64,000 nt of DNA, taken from the NCBI RefSeq assembly GCF_014268655.2, contig NZ_JABWQX020000001.1, positions 3,750,001 through 3,814,000 on the forward strand. The letters are read 5' to 3'. This DNA is from Pseudomonas marvdashtae. Its GTDB lineage: Bacteria > Pseudomonadota > Gammaproteobacteria > Pseudomonadales > Pseudomonadaceae. Below, one piece after another: positions 10,758-20,974 of the stretch. The notes under the pieces are model-generated. The model did no database searches. It was not told where the DNA came from and was given only the letters and a program-made list of their open reading frames with translations. Numbering within the stretch: the stretch's first letter is position 1; every line of letters begins with the position of its first letter. The translations under genes and the position numbers were made by a program.

Positions 10758-10818
10758 GCTTTGGCACTCACTCAAATCTTTTCAAAATAAAAACAAAATC
10801 TTTTTTTACTAAACCCGA

Positions 10819-10850
10819 AAAAACAAAAACCGGGGCACTTGGCCCCGGCT
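10819..10850 (-). terminator. Terminator of the fadBA operon
   Basis: Seven-base arms CCGGGGC and GCCCCGG (10830-10848) are followed on the minus strand by TTTTTGTTTTTT. It lies 17 bases beyond the fadA stop. Confidence 0.88.
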
Positions 10851-10866
10851 TCCATCAACGTAACGC

Positions 10867-12057
<1,191 letters not shown>

Positions 12058-12072
12058 CTAGTCGTTGGGCGC

Positions 12073-14220
12073 TTAACCGAAGAAGCTCTGGCCGTTCTTG
12101 GCCATTTCACGCAACTTCGCGGTCGGGTGGTACAGCGCGCCCAGATCAGCGTACTGGTCAGCCAGGGCAACGAACTCGGCCACACCGATCGAGTCGATGT
12201 AACGCAGCGCACCGCCACGGAATGGAGGGAAACCGATACCGTAGACCAGACCCATGTCGGCTTCGGCGGCGGTTTCGACAATGCCATCTTCCAGGCAACG
12301 CACGGTTTCCAGGCACAGCGGGATCATCATCCAGTTGATGATGTCCTCGTCGGTGACGTCACGCTGCTCGTAGACGATCGGCTTGAGCACTTCCAGCACC
12401 GACGAATCGGCGACTTTCTTCTGCTTGCCGCGCTTGTCGGTCTCATAGGCGTAGAAGCCCTTGCCGTTCTTCTGGCCCAGGCGCTTGGCCTCGTAGAGCA
12501 CGTCGACGGCCGAACGGCGGTCGTCTTTCATGCGATCCGGGAAGCCTTCAGCCATCACGTCGCGACCGTGGTGACCGGTGTCGATGCCGACCACGTCCAT
12601 CAGGTACGCCGGGCCCATCGGCCAGCCGAATTTTTCCATGATCTTGTCGATACGCACGAAGTCGACGCCAGCGCTGACCAGCTTGGCGAAACCACCGAAG
12701 TACGGGAACAGCACGCGGTTGACCAAAAAGCCCGGGCAATCGTTGACGACGATCGGGTTCTTGCCCATTTTCTTCGCGTAGGCAACGGTGGTGGCGATGG
12801 CTTGTTCGCTGGACTTCTCGCCACGGATGACTTCCACCAGCGGCATCATGTGCACCGGGTTGAAGAAGTGCATGCCGACGAAGTTCTCCGGACGCTTGAG
12901 AGCCTTGGCCAGCAGCGAAATGGAGATGGTCGAGGTGTTCGAGGCGAGGATGGTGTCCTCTTTGACCTTGTCTTCGACTTCGGCCAGTACCGCCTGCTTG
13001 ACCTTCGGATTCTCGACAACGGCTTCGACCACCAGGTCGACATGGCCGAAATCGCCGTAGGACAGGGTAGGACGAATGCCGTTGAGCACTTCGGCCATCT
13101 TCGCAGCGGTCATGCGACCTTTGTCGACGCGACCGACCAGCAGCTTGGCGGCTTCGGCCAGGCCCTGCTCGATCCCGTGTTCGTTGATGTCTTTCATCAG
13201 GATCGGCGTGCCTTTGGACGCCGACTGATAGGCGATACCGCCACCCATGATGCCGGCGCCGAGCACGGCGGCCTGCTTAACGTCGCGGGCGATTTCGTCG
13301 TAGGCCTTGGCCTTTTTCTTCAGTTCCTGGTCGTTGAGGAACAGACCGATCAGGCTTTGTGCAGCCGAGGTCTTGGCCAGCTTGACGAAACCGGCGGCTT
13401 CGACTTCCAAAGCCTTGTCGCGACCGAAATTCGCGGCTTTCTGGATGGTCTTGATCGCCTCGACCGGTGCCGGGTAGTTCGGGCCAGCCTGGCCAGCCAC
13501 GAAACCCTTCGCCGTCTCGAAGGCCATCATTTGTTCGATGGCGTTGAGCTTGAGTTTCTCCAGCTTCGGCTGGCGCTTGGCCTTGTAATCGAACTCGCCG
13601 CTGATGGCGCGCTTGATCGTTTCAAGCGCCGCTTCCTGGAGTTTACCGGGTTCAACCACGGCATCCACGGCGCCAACTTTCAGCGCATCTTCGGCACGGT
13701 TTTCCTTGCCGGCGGCAATCCACTCGATGGCATTGTCGGCGCCGATCAGGCGCGGCAGGCGCACGGTGCCGCCGAAACCCGGGTAGATGCCCAGCTTGAC
13801 TTCCGGCAGGCCGATCTTGGCCGTGGTGGACATGACGCGGTAATCGGCCGCCAGGCACATTTCCAGGCCACCACCCAGGGCGATGCCATTGATAGCCGCG
13901 ACGGTTGGCACGCCAAGGTCTTCGAAATCGCTGAAGATACGGTTCGCTTCGAGGTTGCCAGCGATCAGTTCGGCATCGGGCAGCTTGAAGTTGTCGACGA
14001 ATTCGGTGATGTCGGCGCCGACGATGAACACGTCCTTGCCGCTGCTGACGATCACACCTTTGATCGAAGCATCTGCCTTGATGGTGTCTACGGCCTGCCG
14101 CAATTCATTCAGGGTTAGACGGTTGAACTTGTTGACGGACTCACCCTTGAGGTCGAATTTCAGTTCGACGATGCCACTTTCAAGAGCCTTAACCGTGATG
14201 GCTTTACCTTCGTAAATCAT
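12073..14220 (-). CDS. fadB: Multifunctional fatty-acid oxidation protein FadB
   Basis: A 715-residue alpha subunit with enoyl-CoA hydratase, 3-hydroxyacyl-CoA dehydrogenase and isomerase activities. The N-terminal crotonase half has [17 protein letters not shown]. The dehydrogenase half has the NAD-binding [16 protein letters not shown] and the [15 protein letters not shown] motif. The start is the ATG of [11 protein letters not shown] at 14220, which gives the family length; an upstream extension of 50 codons in the same frame has unrelated composition. A PsrA-type operator lies 223 bases upstream. fadA follows. Confidence 0.98.
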   Translation of the reverse strand: MIYEGKAITVKALESGIVELKFDLKGESVNKFNRLTLNELRQAVDTIKADASIKGVIVSSGKDVFIVGADITEFVDNFKLPDAELIAGNLEANRIFSDFEDLGVPTVAAINGIALGGGLEMCLAADYRVMSTTAKIGLPEVKLGIYPGFGGTVRLPRLIGADNAIEWIAAGKENRAEDALKVGAVDAVVEPGKLQEAALETIKRAISGEFDYKAKRQPKLEKLKLNAIEQMMAFETAKGFVAGQAGPNYPAPVEAIKTIQKAANFGRDKALEVEAAGFVKLAKTSAAQSLIGLFLNDQELKKKAKAYDEIARDVKQAAVLGAGIMGGGIAYQSASKGTPILMKDINEHGIEQGLAEAAKLLVGRVDKGRMTAAKMAEVLNGIRPTLSYGDFGHVDLVVEAVVENPKVKQAVLAEVEDKVKEDTILASNTSTISISLLAKALKRPENFVGMHFFNPVHMMPLVEVIRGEKSSEQAIATTVAYAKKMGKNPIVVNDCPGFLVNRVLFPYFGGFAKLVSAGVDFVRIDKIMEKFGWPMGPAYLMDVVGIDTGHHGRDVMAEGFPDRMKDDRRSAVDVLYEAKRLGQKNGKGFYAYETDKRGKQKKVADSSVLEVLKPIVYEQRDVTDEDIINWMMIPLCLETVRCLEDGIVETAAEADMGLVYGIGFPPFRGGALRYIDSIGVAEFVALADQYADLGALYHPTAKLREMAKNGQSFFG

Positions 14221-14442
14221 CAACTGATCTCCACGATATGGAAGCTGAACAGTACACGTTGGACGCTGACTGCTGGCCTGGCATTGACATAACGTCGATG
14301 CTACGCCAATCCGCCAGGCACACCCGTCAACGCGATAGTCGGGGTCTGTAGGAACGTTCTGAAAATACAAACGCTCAATTCATACGCCCGTTTGATTTGG
14401 GTACGTCACCTTCACGGAATTTCCGACAATTGTCAATCGCCC

Positions 14443-14456
14443 TAAACAAGCGTTTG
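14443..14456 (-). promoter_or_regulatory. PsrA-type operator upstream of fadBA
   Basis: TAAACAAGCGTTTG has the PsrA half-sites with a four-base spacer; only the first base differs from consensus. PsrA is known to repress fadBA in P. aeruginosa, so the site makes sense at this place. Confidence 0.65.
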
Positions 14457-14536
14457 AACAGGACTCTACAGTCATTTCCGTACCGCACGGATCCGCAACA
14501 CGACGCCGCATGGGCAACCATTCATAGAATCAATTA

Positions 14537-14698
14537 TTAGAAAAGTCGCCCTAATTACAGGCGTGCGGATCTGAACCGGCTAAGCTGGTGACAACACATC
14601 TGAGTGCTTGGGAAGAAGGACGTTTCGAAGCACGCCCGGAGAGAACGGTTTACCGGCCTGCCTGGCCAACCCGCCCGATGACGCTATCGGGCTTTTTA
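14537..14698 (+). ncRNA. Candidate small RNA between fadB and the next gene
   Basis: A plus-strand intrinsic terminator (arms GCCCGAT and ATCGGGC, then CTTTTTATT) stands at 14673-14700, but no plus-strand gene precedes it; both neighbours are on the minus strand. Possible -10 elements are TAGAAT (14525-14530) and CTAATTA (14551-14557), with no convincing -35. The transcript would be about 135-160 nt. No start codon with a ribosome site opens a meaningful frame. The 5' end given is a guess. Confidence 0.4.
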
Positions 14699-14700
14699 TT
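14673..14700 (+). terminator. Intrinsic terminator, plus strand
   Basis: Seven-base stem GCCCGAT/ATCGGGC with a six-base loop and a T-rich tail CTTTTTATT on the plus strand only. Confidence 0.8.
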
Positions 14701-14702
14701 AC

Positions 14703-15140
14703 TCAGGCCAACGCCTTGAGCACAGCAGAAATGTCCTGCAAAACACTCGCCTCGCCTTTCTCGCCCCAATACAGGGCGATCATCTGACCGTCAGCCTCGA
14801 CCTTGTAGACGTCGACAGGCAATGTTCTGAAATGACTGAGCAGCGATTCGTCCTGGCAGGTCTCCTGCCATTGGTTGACCCACACGCCCGGCGCCTTTTG
14901 CCAGTAACTCCAACTGGCCGGCTGACGCCCCCGCCGCGGCCGATGATACTGCGCGCAAGGGTTCGGCGGCTGCTGGCCGAGCCAGTGGGGCCACTCCTGC
15001 GGGGCCAGCTGCATGGCCAGCCCAAGGCGTCGCGCCTCCATGCGCAGGGCCATTCGACCGCTCTGGACGCGGGACGGCCGCAACCATGCCAGGGGGCTTA
15101 AAACCACCAACAGGATTGACACCACTATCCAGACCGTCAT
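14703..15140 (-). CDS. Membrane-anchored conserved hypothetical protein
   Basis: A 145-residue protein with one N-terminal membrane segment (MTVWIVVSILLVVLSPLAWL) and a soluble remainder. The start at 15140 has GGGAG eight bases upstream; the frame is open 16 codons further but that part looks random. A basic proline-rich patch (YHRPRRGRQPAS) follows residue 60. It ends in an acidic helix (EASVLQDISAVLKALA). The gene occupies the place between fadB and the stress protein known from other pseudomonads. No function can be assigned. Confidence 0.75.
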   Translation of the reverse strand: MTVWIVVSILLVVLSPLAWLRPSRVQSGRMALRMEARRLGLAMQLAPQEWPHWLGQQPPNPCAQYHRPRRGRQPASWSYWQKAPGVWVNQWQETCQDESLLSHFRTLPVDVYKVEADGQMIALYWGEKGEASVLQDISAVLKALA

Positions 15141-15242
15141 ATCTGTACTCCCGAATTTTGATGAGCCATTGACCTGCGTTGCCTTCAATGCGCTTGAAAC
15201 CAGCCATACTTAACGTATCGCCATTCTCTGGAGTGCTTTTTC

Positions 15243-15683
15243 ATGTACTACGAACACGTCCTGGTCGCCGTCGACCTTACTGAAGAATGCGATCCCGTCG
15301 TCAAGCGCGCCCTCGCCCTTTGCGATGGCCGAGACACCAAACTGTCGCTGGTGCACATCGTCGAACCCATGGCCATGGCATTTGGCGGTGACGTTCCGAT
15401 GGATCTTTCCCAACTGCAGCAGCAGCAATTCGACCAAGCCAAGGAGCGCCTTGACCGGCTGATCGTGAAATACCCGGCGCTGAAAAAAGAAAACAGCCAC
15501 CTGACCTACGGCCAGCCTCGCCAGGAGATCCATCATCTGGCCAAGGAGCAAGGGTGCGACCTGATCGTCGTTGGCAGCCACGGCCGCCATGGCCTGGCGC
15601 TGTTGCTAGGCTCCACCGCCAACGATGTGTTGCATGGTGCGCCATGCGACGTGCTTGCAGTGCACCTGATCAAACGCACCTGA
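15243..15683 (+). CDS. Universal stress protein, UspA type
   Basis: A 146-residue single-domain Usp protein. The N-terminal strand YEHVLVAVDLTEECDPVVKRAL and the C-terminal GSHGRHGLALLLGSTANDV are typical. The glycine motif is G-x2-G-x8-G-S, one residue short of the ATP-binding consensus (x9), so it may be of the UspA class that does not bind ATP. Such proteins help survival under starvation and oxidative stress. It is divergent from the membrane-anchored gene and convergent with uup, sharing a terminator. Confidence 0.92.
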   Translation: MYYEHVLVAVDLTEECDPVVKRALALCDGRDTKLSLVHIVEPMAMAFGGDVPMDLSQLQQQQFDQAKERLDRLIVKYPALKKENSHLTYGQPRQEIHHLAKEQGCDLIVVGSHGRHGLALLLGSTANDVLHGAPCDVLAVHLIKRT

Positions 15684-15708
15684 ACCTTCAGGGGCGGTAT
15701 CCCAGATG

Positions 15709-15742
15709 AAAAAATCCCGGCGCTCAACGCCGGGATTTTTTT
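15709..15742. terminator. Bidirectional terminator between usp and uup
   Basis: AAAAATCCCGGCG and CGCCGGGATTTTT flank a five-base loop, with a T run on each strand. It serves both convergent genes. Confidence 0.93.
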
Positions 15743-15752
15743 GGGCGGTAGA

Positions 15753-17672
15753 TCAGGCGTCCAGTTCGGCCCAGCGCTCGACCAATGCGTCCAGCTCGGC
15801 CTGCAACTGCTCCAGATGCGCGATCACCTTGGCGGTTTCGGCCGATGGACGCTGATAAAAACCTGCGTCCGCCATCTCGGCCTCCACCGCGGCGATCTGC
15901 TTTTCCTTCGCATCGATATCACCCGGCAAGGCTTCCAGCTCACGCTGCAGCTTGTAGCTGAGTTTCTTCTTCGCTGGCGTCGGTGCGGCCGCGGCGGCAA
16001 CCGGAGCCGGCTCGGCGTTGACGACCGCGGAATTCAGATCAGCCTTGCCGGACTTGCTCTCGGTCACACCCAGCAGACGCGGCGAGCCGCCCTGGCGCAG
16101 CCAGTCCTGATAACCACCGACATATTCACGAACCAGTCCCTCGCCTTCGAACACCAGCGTGCTGGTGACCACGTTGTCGAGGAATGCCCGGTCGTGACTG
16201 ACCATCAGCACAGTGCCGTTGAAGGTCAGCAGCACTTCCTCCAGCAATTCCAAGGTTTCCACGTCCAGGTCGTTGGTTGGTTCGTCGAGCACCAGCAGGT
16301 TTGCTGGCTTGCTGAACAATTTGGCCAGCAACAGACGGGCCCGCTCACCACCCGACAGCGCCTTCACTGGCGTGCGGGCACGCTGGGGGCTGAACAGGAA
16401 ATCGCCGAGGTAGCTCAATACATGGCGGCTCTGGCCATCGATGTCGATGAAGTCGCGGCCTTCCGCCACGTTATCGATCACGGTCTTTTCCAGGTCCAAC
16501 TGATGACGCAGCTGGTCGAAGTAGGCGACGTCGATCTTCGTGCCCTCTTCCACCTTGCCGTTGGTCGGCACCAGGCCGCCGAGCATCAGCTTGAGCAAGG
16601 TGGTCTTGCCGGTGCCGTTGGCGCCCAGCAGGCCGATGCGATCGCCGCGCTGCAGGACCATGGAGAAGTCCTTGATCAGGAACGGGCCGCCAGGGTGGGC
16701 GAAACTCACGTTCTCCAGCACCATGACCTGCTTGCCGGACTTGTCAGCGGTATCCAGCTGGATATTGGCCTTGCCGGTGCGCTCGCGACGCTCGCTGCGC
16801 TCCGTGCGCAGGGCCTTCAGCGCCCGCACGCGGCCTTCGTTGCGGGTGCGCCGAGCCTTGATGCCTTGGCGAATCCAGACTTCTTCCTGAGCCAGCTTCT
16901 TGTCGAACAACGCGTTGGCGGTTTCCTCCGCTGCCAGCGCCGCTTCCTTGTGCACCAGGAAACTGGCGTAATCGCCGTTCCAATCGATCAGGCCACCGCG
17001 ATCCAGTTCGAGGATGCGGGTCGCCAGGTTTTGCAGGAAGGAACGGTCGTGGGTGATGAACAGCACAGCGCCCTGGAAATCCTTCAAGGCTTCTTCAAGC
17101 CAGGCGATGGCGCCGATGTCCAGGTGGTTGGTCGGCTCGTCGAGCAACAGCAGGTCCGGCTCGGACACCAGGGCCTGGGCCAGGAGGACGCGGCGACGCC
17201 AGCCACCGGACAGCTCGGCCAGGGTCTTGTCGGCCGGTAGCTGCAGGCGACTCAAGGTGCTGTCGACCAGTTGCTGCAGGCGCCATCCGTCGCGAGCCTC
17301 GAGGTCGTGCTGCACGTGCATCAACTTGTCCAGATCGGCATCGGTGACGATGTTCTGACTCAGGTGGTGATATTCGGCCAACAGCGCGCCGACGCCGTCC
17401 AGGCCTTCGGCAACCACGTCGAACACGGTCCGCTCGTCGGCCACCGGCAGTTCCTGGGGCAATTCGCCGATTTTCAGGCCAGGCGCGCGCCAGACCGAGC
17501 CATCGTCAGGCTTCTGGTCGCCCTTGACGAGCTTCATCATGCTGGACTTGCCAGTGCCGTTGCGGCCGATGATGCACACCCGCTCACCACGGGCGATCTG
17601 CCAGGACACCTTGTCCAACAACGGCATCGCGCCGAAAGCAAGGGACACATCGCTGAATTTGAGCAGGGTCAT
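15753..17672 (-). CDS. uup: ABC-F ATPase Uup
   Basis: A 639-residue ABC-F protein with two ATPase domains and no membrane part. Walker A motifs are GRNGTGKSS and GANGTGKTT, the signatures are LSGGWRRRVLLAQAL and LSGGERARLLLAKLF, and both Walker B sites read LLLDEPTNHLD or LVLDEPTNDLD. The C-terminal tail (about 560-639) is a Uup-type coiled coil rich in Lys and Glu, which binds DNA in Uup. ABC-F proteins act at the ribosome; Uup lowers transposon excision in E. coli. The start is the ATG of MTLLKFSDVSL, as in the family. Confidence 0.95.
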   Translation of the reverse strand: MTLLKFSDVSLAFGAMPLLDKVSWQIARGERVCIIGRNGTGKSSMMKLVKGDQKPDDGSVWRAPGLKIGELPQELPVADERTVFDVVAEGLDGVGALLAEYHHLSQNIVTDADLDKLMHVQHDLEARDGWRLQQLVDSTLSRLQLPADKTLAELSGGWRRRVLLAQALVSEPDLLLLDEPTNHLDIGAIAWLEEALKDFQGAVLFITHDRSFLQNLATRILELDRGGLIDWNGDYASFLVHKEAALAAEETANALFDKKLAQEEVWIRQGIKARRTRNEGRVRALKALRTERSERRERTGKANIQLDTADKSGKQVMVLENVSFAHPGGPFLIKDFSMVLQRGDRIGLLGANGTGKTTLLKLMLGGLVPTNGKVEEGTKIDVAYFDQLRHQLDLEKTVIDNVAEGRDFIDIDGQSRHVLSYLGDFLFSPQRARTPVKALSGGERARLLLAKLFSKPANLLVLDEPTNDLDVETLELLEEVLLTFNGTVLMVSHDRAFLDNVVTSTLVFEGEGLVREYVGGYQDWLRQGGSPRLLGVTESKSGKADLNSAVVNAEPAPVAAAAAPTPAKKKLSYKLQRELEALPGDIDAKEKQIAAVEAEMADAGFYQRPSAETAKVIAHLEQLQAELDALVERWAELDA

Positions 17673-17885
17673 GAGCTTCTCCAAAAACCGGGGGCGCATT
17701 CTACCTGAGAAGAGCCCTCAAAGGTCCGCCAATTTCGTCGCCGATGCACTCTGCCCATTAAATGTTGCGAAGTTGTGCCGACGGCCCCGCAAAGCTTTCG
17801 CCGGTTGCTGGCAAAAGGCTAAGCTACGAGCAAGTTACCCTGGGTTTCTCCTTGGGCTTGTCATGTTTTTTTGCCCGGACGTATC

Positions 17886-19814
17886 ATGCGCAGTCGCCTT
17901 TTGAATGTCTTATCTTGTTTTTTTGTATGTGCCACTGCCGTTCAAACCGCCCAGGCGGTGGATATCTCCACCCAACGCCAGTACTACGATGAAGCCAAGC
18001 GCGCCCTGGCCAAAGGTGATTCCGGCCCTTATTTTCGCTATAGCCAGGCTCTGCGCGATTATCCACTGGAACCGTACCTGGCCTACGACGAGCTGACCGC
18101 GCGCCTCAAGAGCGCAAGCAACGCCGAGATCGAGAAATTCCTCGCCGAACATGGCGACCTGCCCCAGGCCAACTGGATGAAGTTGCGCTGGTTGCGCTGG
18201 CTGGCCGAACGTGGCGACTGGGCGACGTTCGTCAAGTATTACGATCCCAAGCTCAACTTTACCGAGCTCGATTGCCTTAACGCCCAGTATCAGCTGGGTC
18301 ACGGCCTGAAAGCCGAAGGCTACGCCAACACCGAGAAATTGTGGCTCACCGGCAAATCGCAGCCAGCGGCCTGCGACGCGCTGTTCGGCATGTGGGCGGC
18401 CCAGGGCCAGTTGACCGAGCAAAAACGCTGGGAGCGCGCCAAACTGGCTGCCCAGGCGCGCAACTATCCGTTGGCCAACAGCCTGATCAGCGGCCTGACC
18501 ACCCTTGCCCCCCGAGGCAAGCTGCTGGTCGATGTTGCGCAAAAGCCCGAGATGCTCGACCAGCCTTCGCGCTTCTCGCCCGCCGACGAGCCGATGTCCG
18601 ATGTGGTCAGCCTCGGTCTGCGCCGCCTGGCCCGCCAGGACCCGGAAAAAGCCATGGCCTTGCTGGACGGCTATGCAAGCACCATGCATTTTTCCCGGGA
18701 TGAAAAAGTCGCCATTGCCCGTGAGATCGGGCTGACCCTGGCCAAACGCTTCGACAGCCGCGCCTTGGACGTCATGACCAAATATGACCCCGAGCTTCGC
18801 GACGACACCGTATCGGAATGGCGCTTGCGTCTGCTCCTGCGCCTGGCGCGCTGGGACGAGGCCTATCAACTGACCCGCCGCCTCCCGGAATCGCTGGCCA
18901 GCACCAACCGCTGGCGCTACTGGCAGGCTCGCAGCCTGGAACTGGCACAACCACAGAACCCCGAGGCGATCACGCTGTACAAGCATCTGGCTCGCGAACG
19001 GGACTTTTACGGATTCCTGGCCGCCGACCGCTCCCAATCGCCGTACACGCTGGTAAACAAGCCGCTGCCCATGAGCCAGGCGCTGATCAATAAAGTGCGC
19101 AACACCCCCGGCGTACGTCGCGCACTGGAATTTCACGCCCGCGGGCAAATTGTTGATGGGCGCCGCGAGTGGTATCACGTCAGCCGTCATTTCAACCGGG
19201 ACGAAATGGTCGCCCAGGCGAAACTGGCGTACGACTTGAAATGGTATTTCCCGGCCATTCGCACCATCAGCCAAGCCAAATACTGGGACGACCTGGACAT
19301 TCGCTTCCCGATGGCCCACCGCGAGACGTTGGTGCGCGAAGCCAAGGTCCGTGGCCTGCACCCGAGCTGGGCGTTTGCCATCACCCGCCAGGAAAGCGCG
19401 TTCATGGACGATGCCCGCTCCAGCGTCGGCGCCAGCGGCCTCATGCAGTTGATGCCGGGCACCGCCAAGGAAACCGCACGCAAGTTCAACATTCCCCTGG
19501 CCTCGCCACAGCAAGTGCTCAACCCGGACAAGAACATCCAGCTAGGCGCGGCTTACCTGAGCCAGGTCCACAGCCAGTTCAATGGCAACCGCGTCCTCGC
19601 CTCCGCCGCCTACAACGCCGGCCCCGGCCGCGTGCGCCAGTGGCTGCGCGGCGCCGATCACTTGAGCTTCGACGTCTGGGTCGAAAGCATCCCCTTCGAC
19701 GAAACCCGCCAATACGTGCAGAACGTGTTGTCGTACTCGGTGATCTACGGCCAGAAACTCAACTCGCCGCAACCGCTGGTGGACTGGCACGAGCGGTATT
19801 TTGATGATCAGTGA
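17886..19814 (+). CDS. slt: Soluble lytic murein transglycosylase
   Basis: A 642-residue Slt70-type enzyme. It starts with a signal peptide (MRSRLLNVLSCFFVCATAVQ, cleavage near AQA-VD) and so acts in the periplasm. A long helical superhelix (about residues 30-440) precedes the lysozyme-like domain. The catalytic Glu is residue 503 in RQESAFMDDARS, with the supporting GLMQLMPGTA and AYNAGPGRV motifs. It cuts murein glycan strands to 1,6-anhydro products, which are later processed by NagZ. Divergent from uup. Confidence 0.96.
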   Translation: MRSRLLNVLSCFFVCATAVQTAQAVDISTQRQYYDEAKRALAKGDSGPYFRYSQALRDYPLEPYLAYDELTARLKSASNAEIEKFLAEHGDLPQANWMKLRWLRWLAERGDWATFVKYYDPKLNFTELDCLNAQYQLGHGLKAEGYANTEKLWLTGKSQPAACDALFGMWAAQGQLTEQKRWERAKLAAQARNYPLANSLISGLTTLAPRGKLLVDVAQKPEMLDQPSRFSPADEPMSDVVSLGLRRLARQDPEKAMALLDGYASTMHFSRDEKVAIAREIGLTLAKRFDSRALDVMTKYDPELRDDTVSEWRLRLLLRLARWDEAYQLTRRLPESLASTNRWRYWQARSLELAQPQNPEAITLYKHLARERDFYGFLAADRSQSPYTLVNKPLPMSQALINKVRNTPGVRRALEFHARGQIVDGRREWYHVSRHFNRDEMVAQAKLAYDLKWYFPAIRTISQAKYWDDLDIRFPMAHRETLVREAKVRGLHPSWAFAITRQESAFMDDARSSVGASGLMQLMPGTAKETARKFNIPLASPQQVLNPDKNIQLGAAYLSQVHSQFNGNRVLASAAYNAGPGRVRQWLRGADHLSFDVWVESIPFDETRQYVQNVLSYSVIYGQKLNSPQPLVDWHERYFDDQ

Positions 19815-19884
19815 TCAGCACTCTGTCTTCGCAAGAGCTTGTGGGCGAGCCTGATCACACACTGGCTTGGTGCGCGGACAGAAC

Positions 19885-20913
19885 TCAACCCGAGCCCATC
19901 GTCGCCTGCCTACCCAATTGGGTGAGTCGGTACCGTTGCGCCGGACTCCTAGGGGATTCGGGGTCAGTCATTTCGATGAAACCGCAGGCTAGTGCCGGCT
20001 TAAGGTAGTTACCCCGAAAAGTAGCTTTGTGCGCCAGCCCCAACTGCTCCATCAACTCACTGACCTTGAAAACCCCTCCCCCGCGCAGCGCGTGGAGCAG
20101 TCTCGCTACTTGGTCGGTTACTTGGTCGGTTACTTGGTCGGTGACCGGCTCGTTACGAATGGCTTCTGCAAGCGCAACCTTCAGTGAATGCAGCATGAAC
20201 TCAACGAAGGGCGTCGACTCAGCCAACCGATCCGAAGCCGACAACGCAGCATAATAAGCCTCCTGCTGATCGCGAATGACTGCCTCCACCGGCAGATAAG
20301 CCAGCACGGGTCGCCATCGGCTAAGAAGCAACGTCTGCCATAGCCGACCCATTCGTCCATTCCCATCTGCGAAAGGATGGATGAATTCAAATTCGTAATG
20401 AAAAACGCAGCTGACAATCAGCGGATGCCAATCAGACGATCCGACCCATGCCAGCAGATCGTCTATCAAGTGTGTGACACGGCTGGGCGGTGGCGCCATG
20501 TGCACCAGTTGATCCCCCCGATAAATGCCCACGCCTGCACTGCGAAGCTGTCCGGCGTCATCGATCAGACCCTGCATCAGTAATTCATGAGCCCTGAGCA
20601 AGTCGATCCGGCTATCAGGCCGCCAACCAGACATAGCTTCGTAGGCGGCAAACGCATTGCGAACCTCCTGGATCTCACGAGGCAGCCCCAATACCCGCTG
20701 TCCGGCCAGAACCGCGGTCACCTGTGCGACGCTCAGGGTGTTGTTTTCGATCGCCAAGGAGGCATGGATTGTGCGGATCCGGTTTCCTCGGCGCAGCTGC
20801 GGTGTCTGCTGGTTCTCGCTGACAGCCGAAAGCTGACCGATTTGCTCGCTGATGTCAGCGATCAATCCCAGCATTCGGGTCGTCAGGGTCAGCGGTGGCG
20901 TATAACGGCTCAT
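19885..20913 (-). CDS. Fic-domain AMPylase-like protein with C-terminal winged helix
   Basis: A 342-residue protein. An N-terminal Fic_N region (1-100) carries the inhibitory motif S52-L-A-I-E56-N, typical of class II Fic proteins that hold themselves inactive. The catalytic motif H179-PFADGNGR-MGR190 is complete, so AMP or another nucleotide moiety could be transferred to a target hydroxyl. A linker with three TDQV units (about 258-269) leads to a winged-helix-like end (FKVSELMEQLGLAHKATFRGNYLKPAL). A good ribosome site (GGATGAGG) precedes the ATG. It lies alone between slt and an ABC exporter gene, probably an accessory insertion. The target is unknown. Confidence 0.93.
   Translation of the reverse strand: MSRYTPPLTLTTRMLGLIADISEQIGQLSAVSENQQTPQLRRGNRIRTIHASLAIENNTLSVAQVTAVLAGQRVLGLPREIQEVRNAFAAYEAMSGWRPDSRIDLLRAHELLMQGLIDDAGQLRSAGVGIYRGDQLVHMAPPPSRVTHLIDDLLAWVGSSDWHPLIVSCVFHYEFEFIHPFADGNGRMGRLWQTLLLSRWRPVLAYLPVEAVIRDQQEAYYAALSASDRLAESTPFVEFMLHSLKVALAEAIRNEPVTDQVTDQVTDQVARLLHALRGGGVFKVSELMEQLGLAHKATFRGNYLKPALACGFIEMTDPESPRSPAQRYRLTQLGRQATMGSG
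20107..20142 (-). repeat. Three perfect 12-bp tandem repeats inside fic
   Basis: The unit TACTTGGTCGGT occurs three times without a mismatch, followed by a partial GTGACCGG copy. It encodes the TDQV repeats of the Fic linker. Being a multiple of three, changes in copy number would not shift the frame. Confidence 0.95.
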
Positions 20914-20974
20914 ACCTCATCCAGCTCCAACAAACAGTTCAACATGATGCCCCAACGCACCGGCGTCAGCAGCA

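Larger units (their letters stand above)
14221..14702. other. 482-bp gap between fadB and the next gene
   Basis: No protein gene is supported here. The fadB side must hold the fadBA promoter, which I could not place exactly. A PsrA-type palindrome is at 14443-14456, and the far side holds a possible plus-strand small RNA ending in a terminator at 14673-14700. Two further half-sites (CAAAC near 14366 and GTTTG near 14390) are too far apart for one PsrA site. Confidence 0.7.

Noticed and set aside
14366..14395. Second PsrA site near fadB
   Set aside because: The CAAAC and GTTTG halves are separated by 17 bases, far more than the 2-4 known for PsrA.
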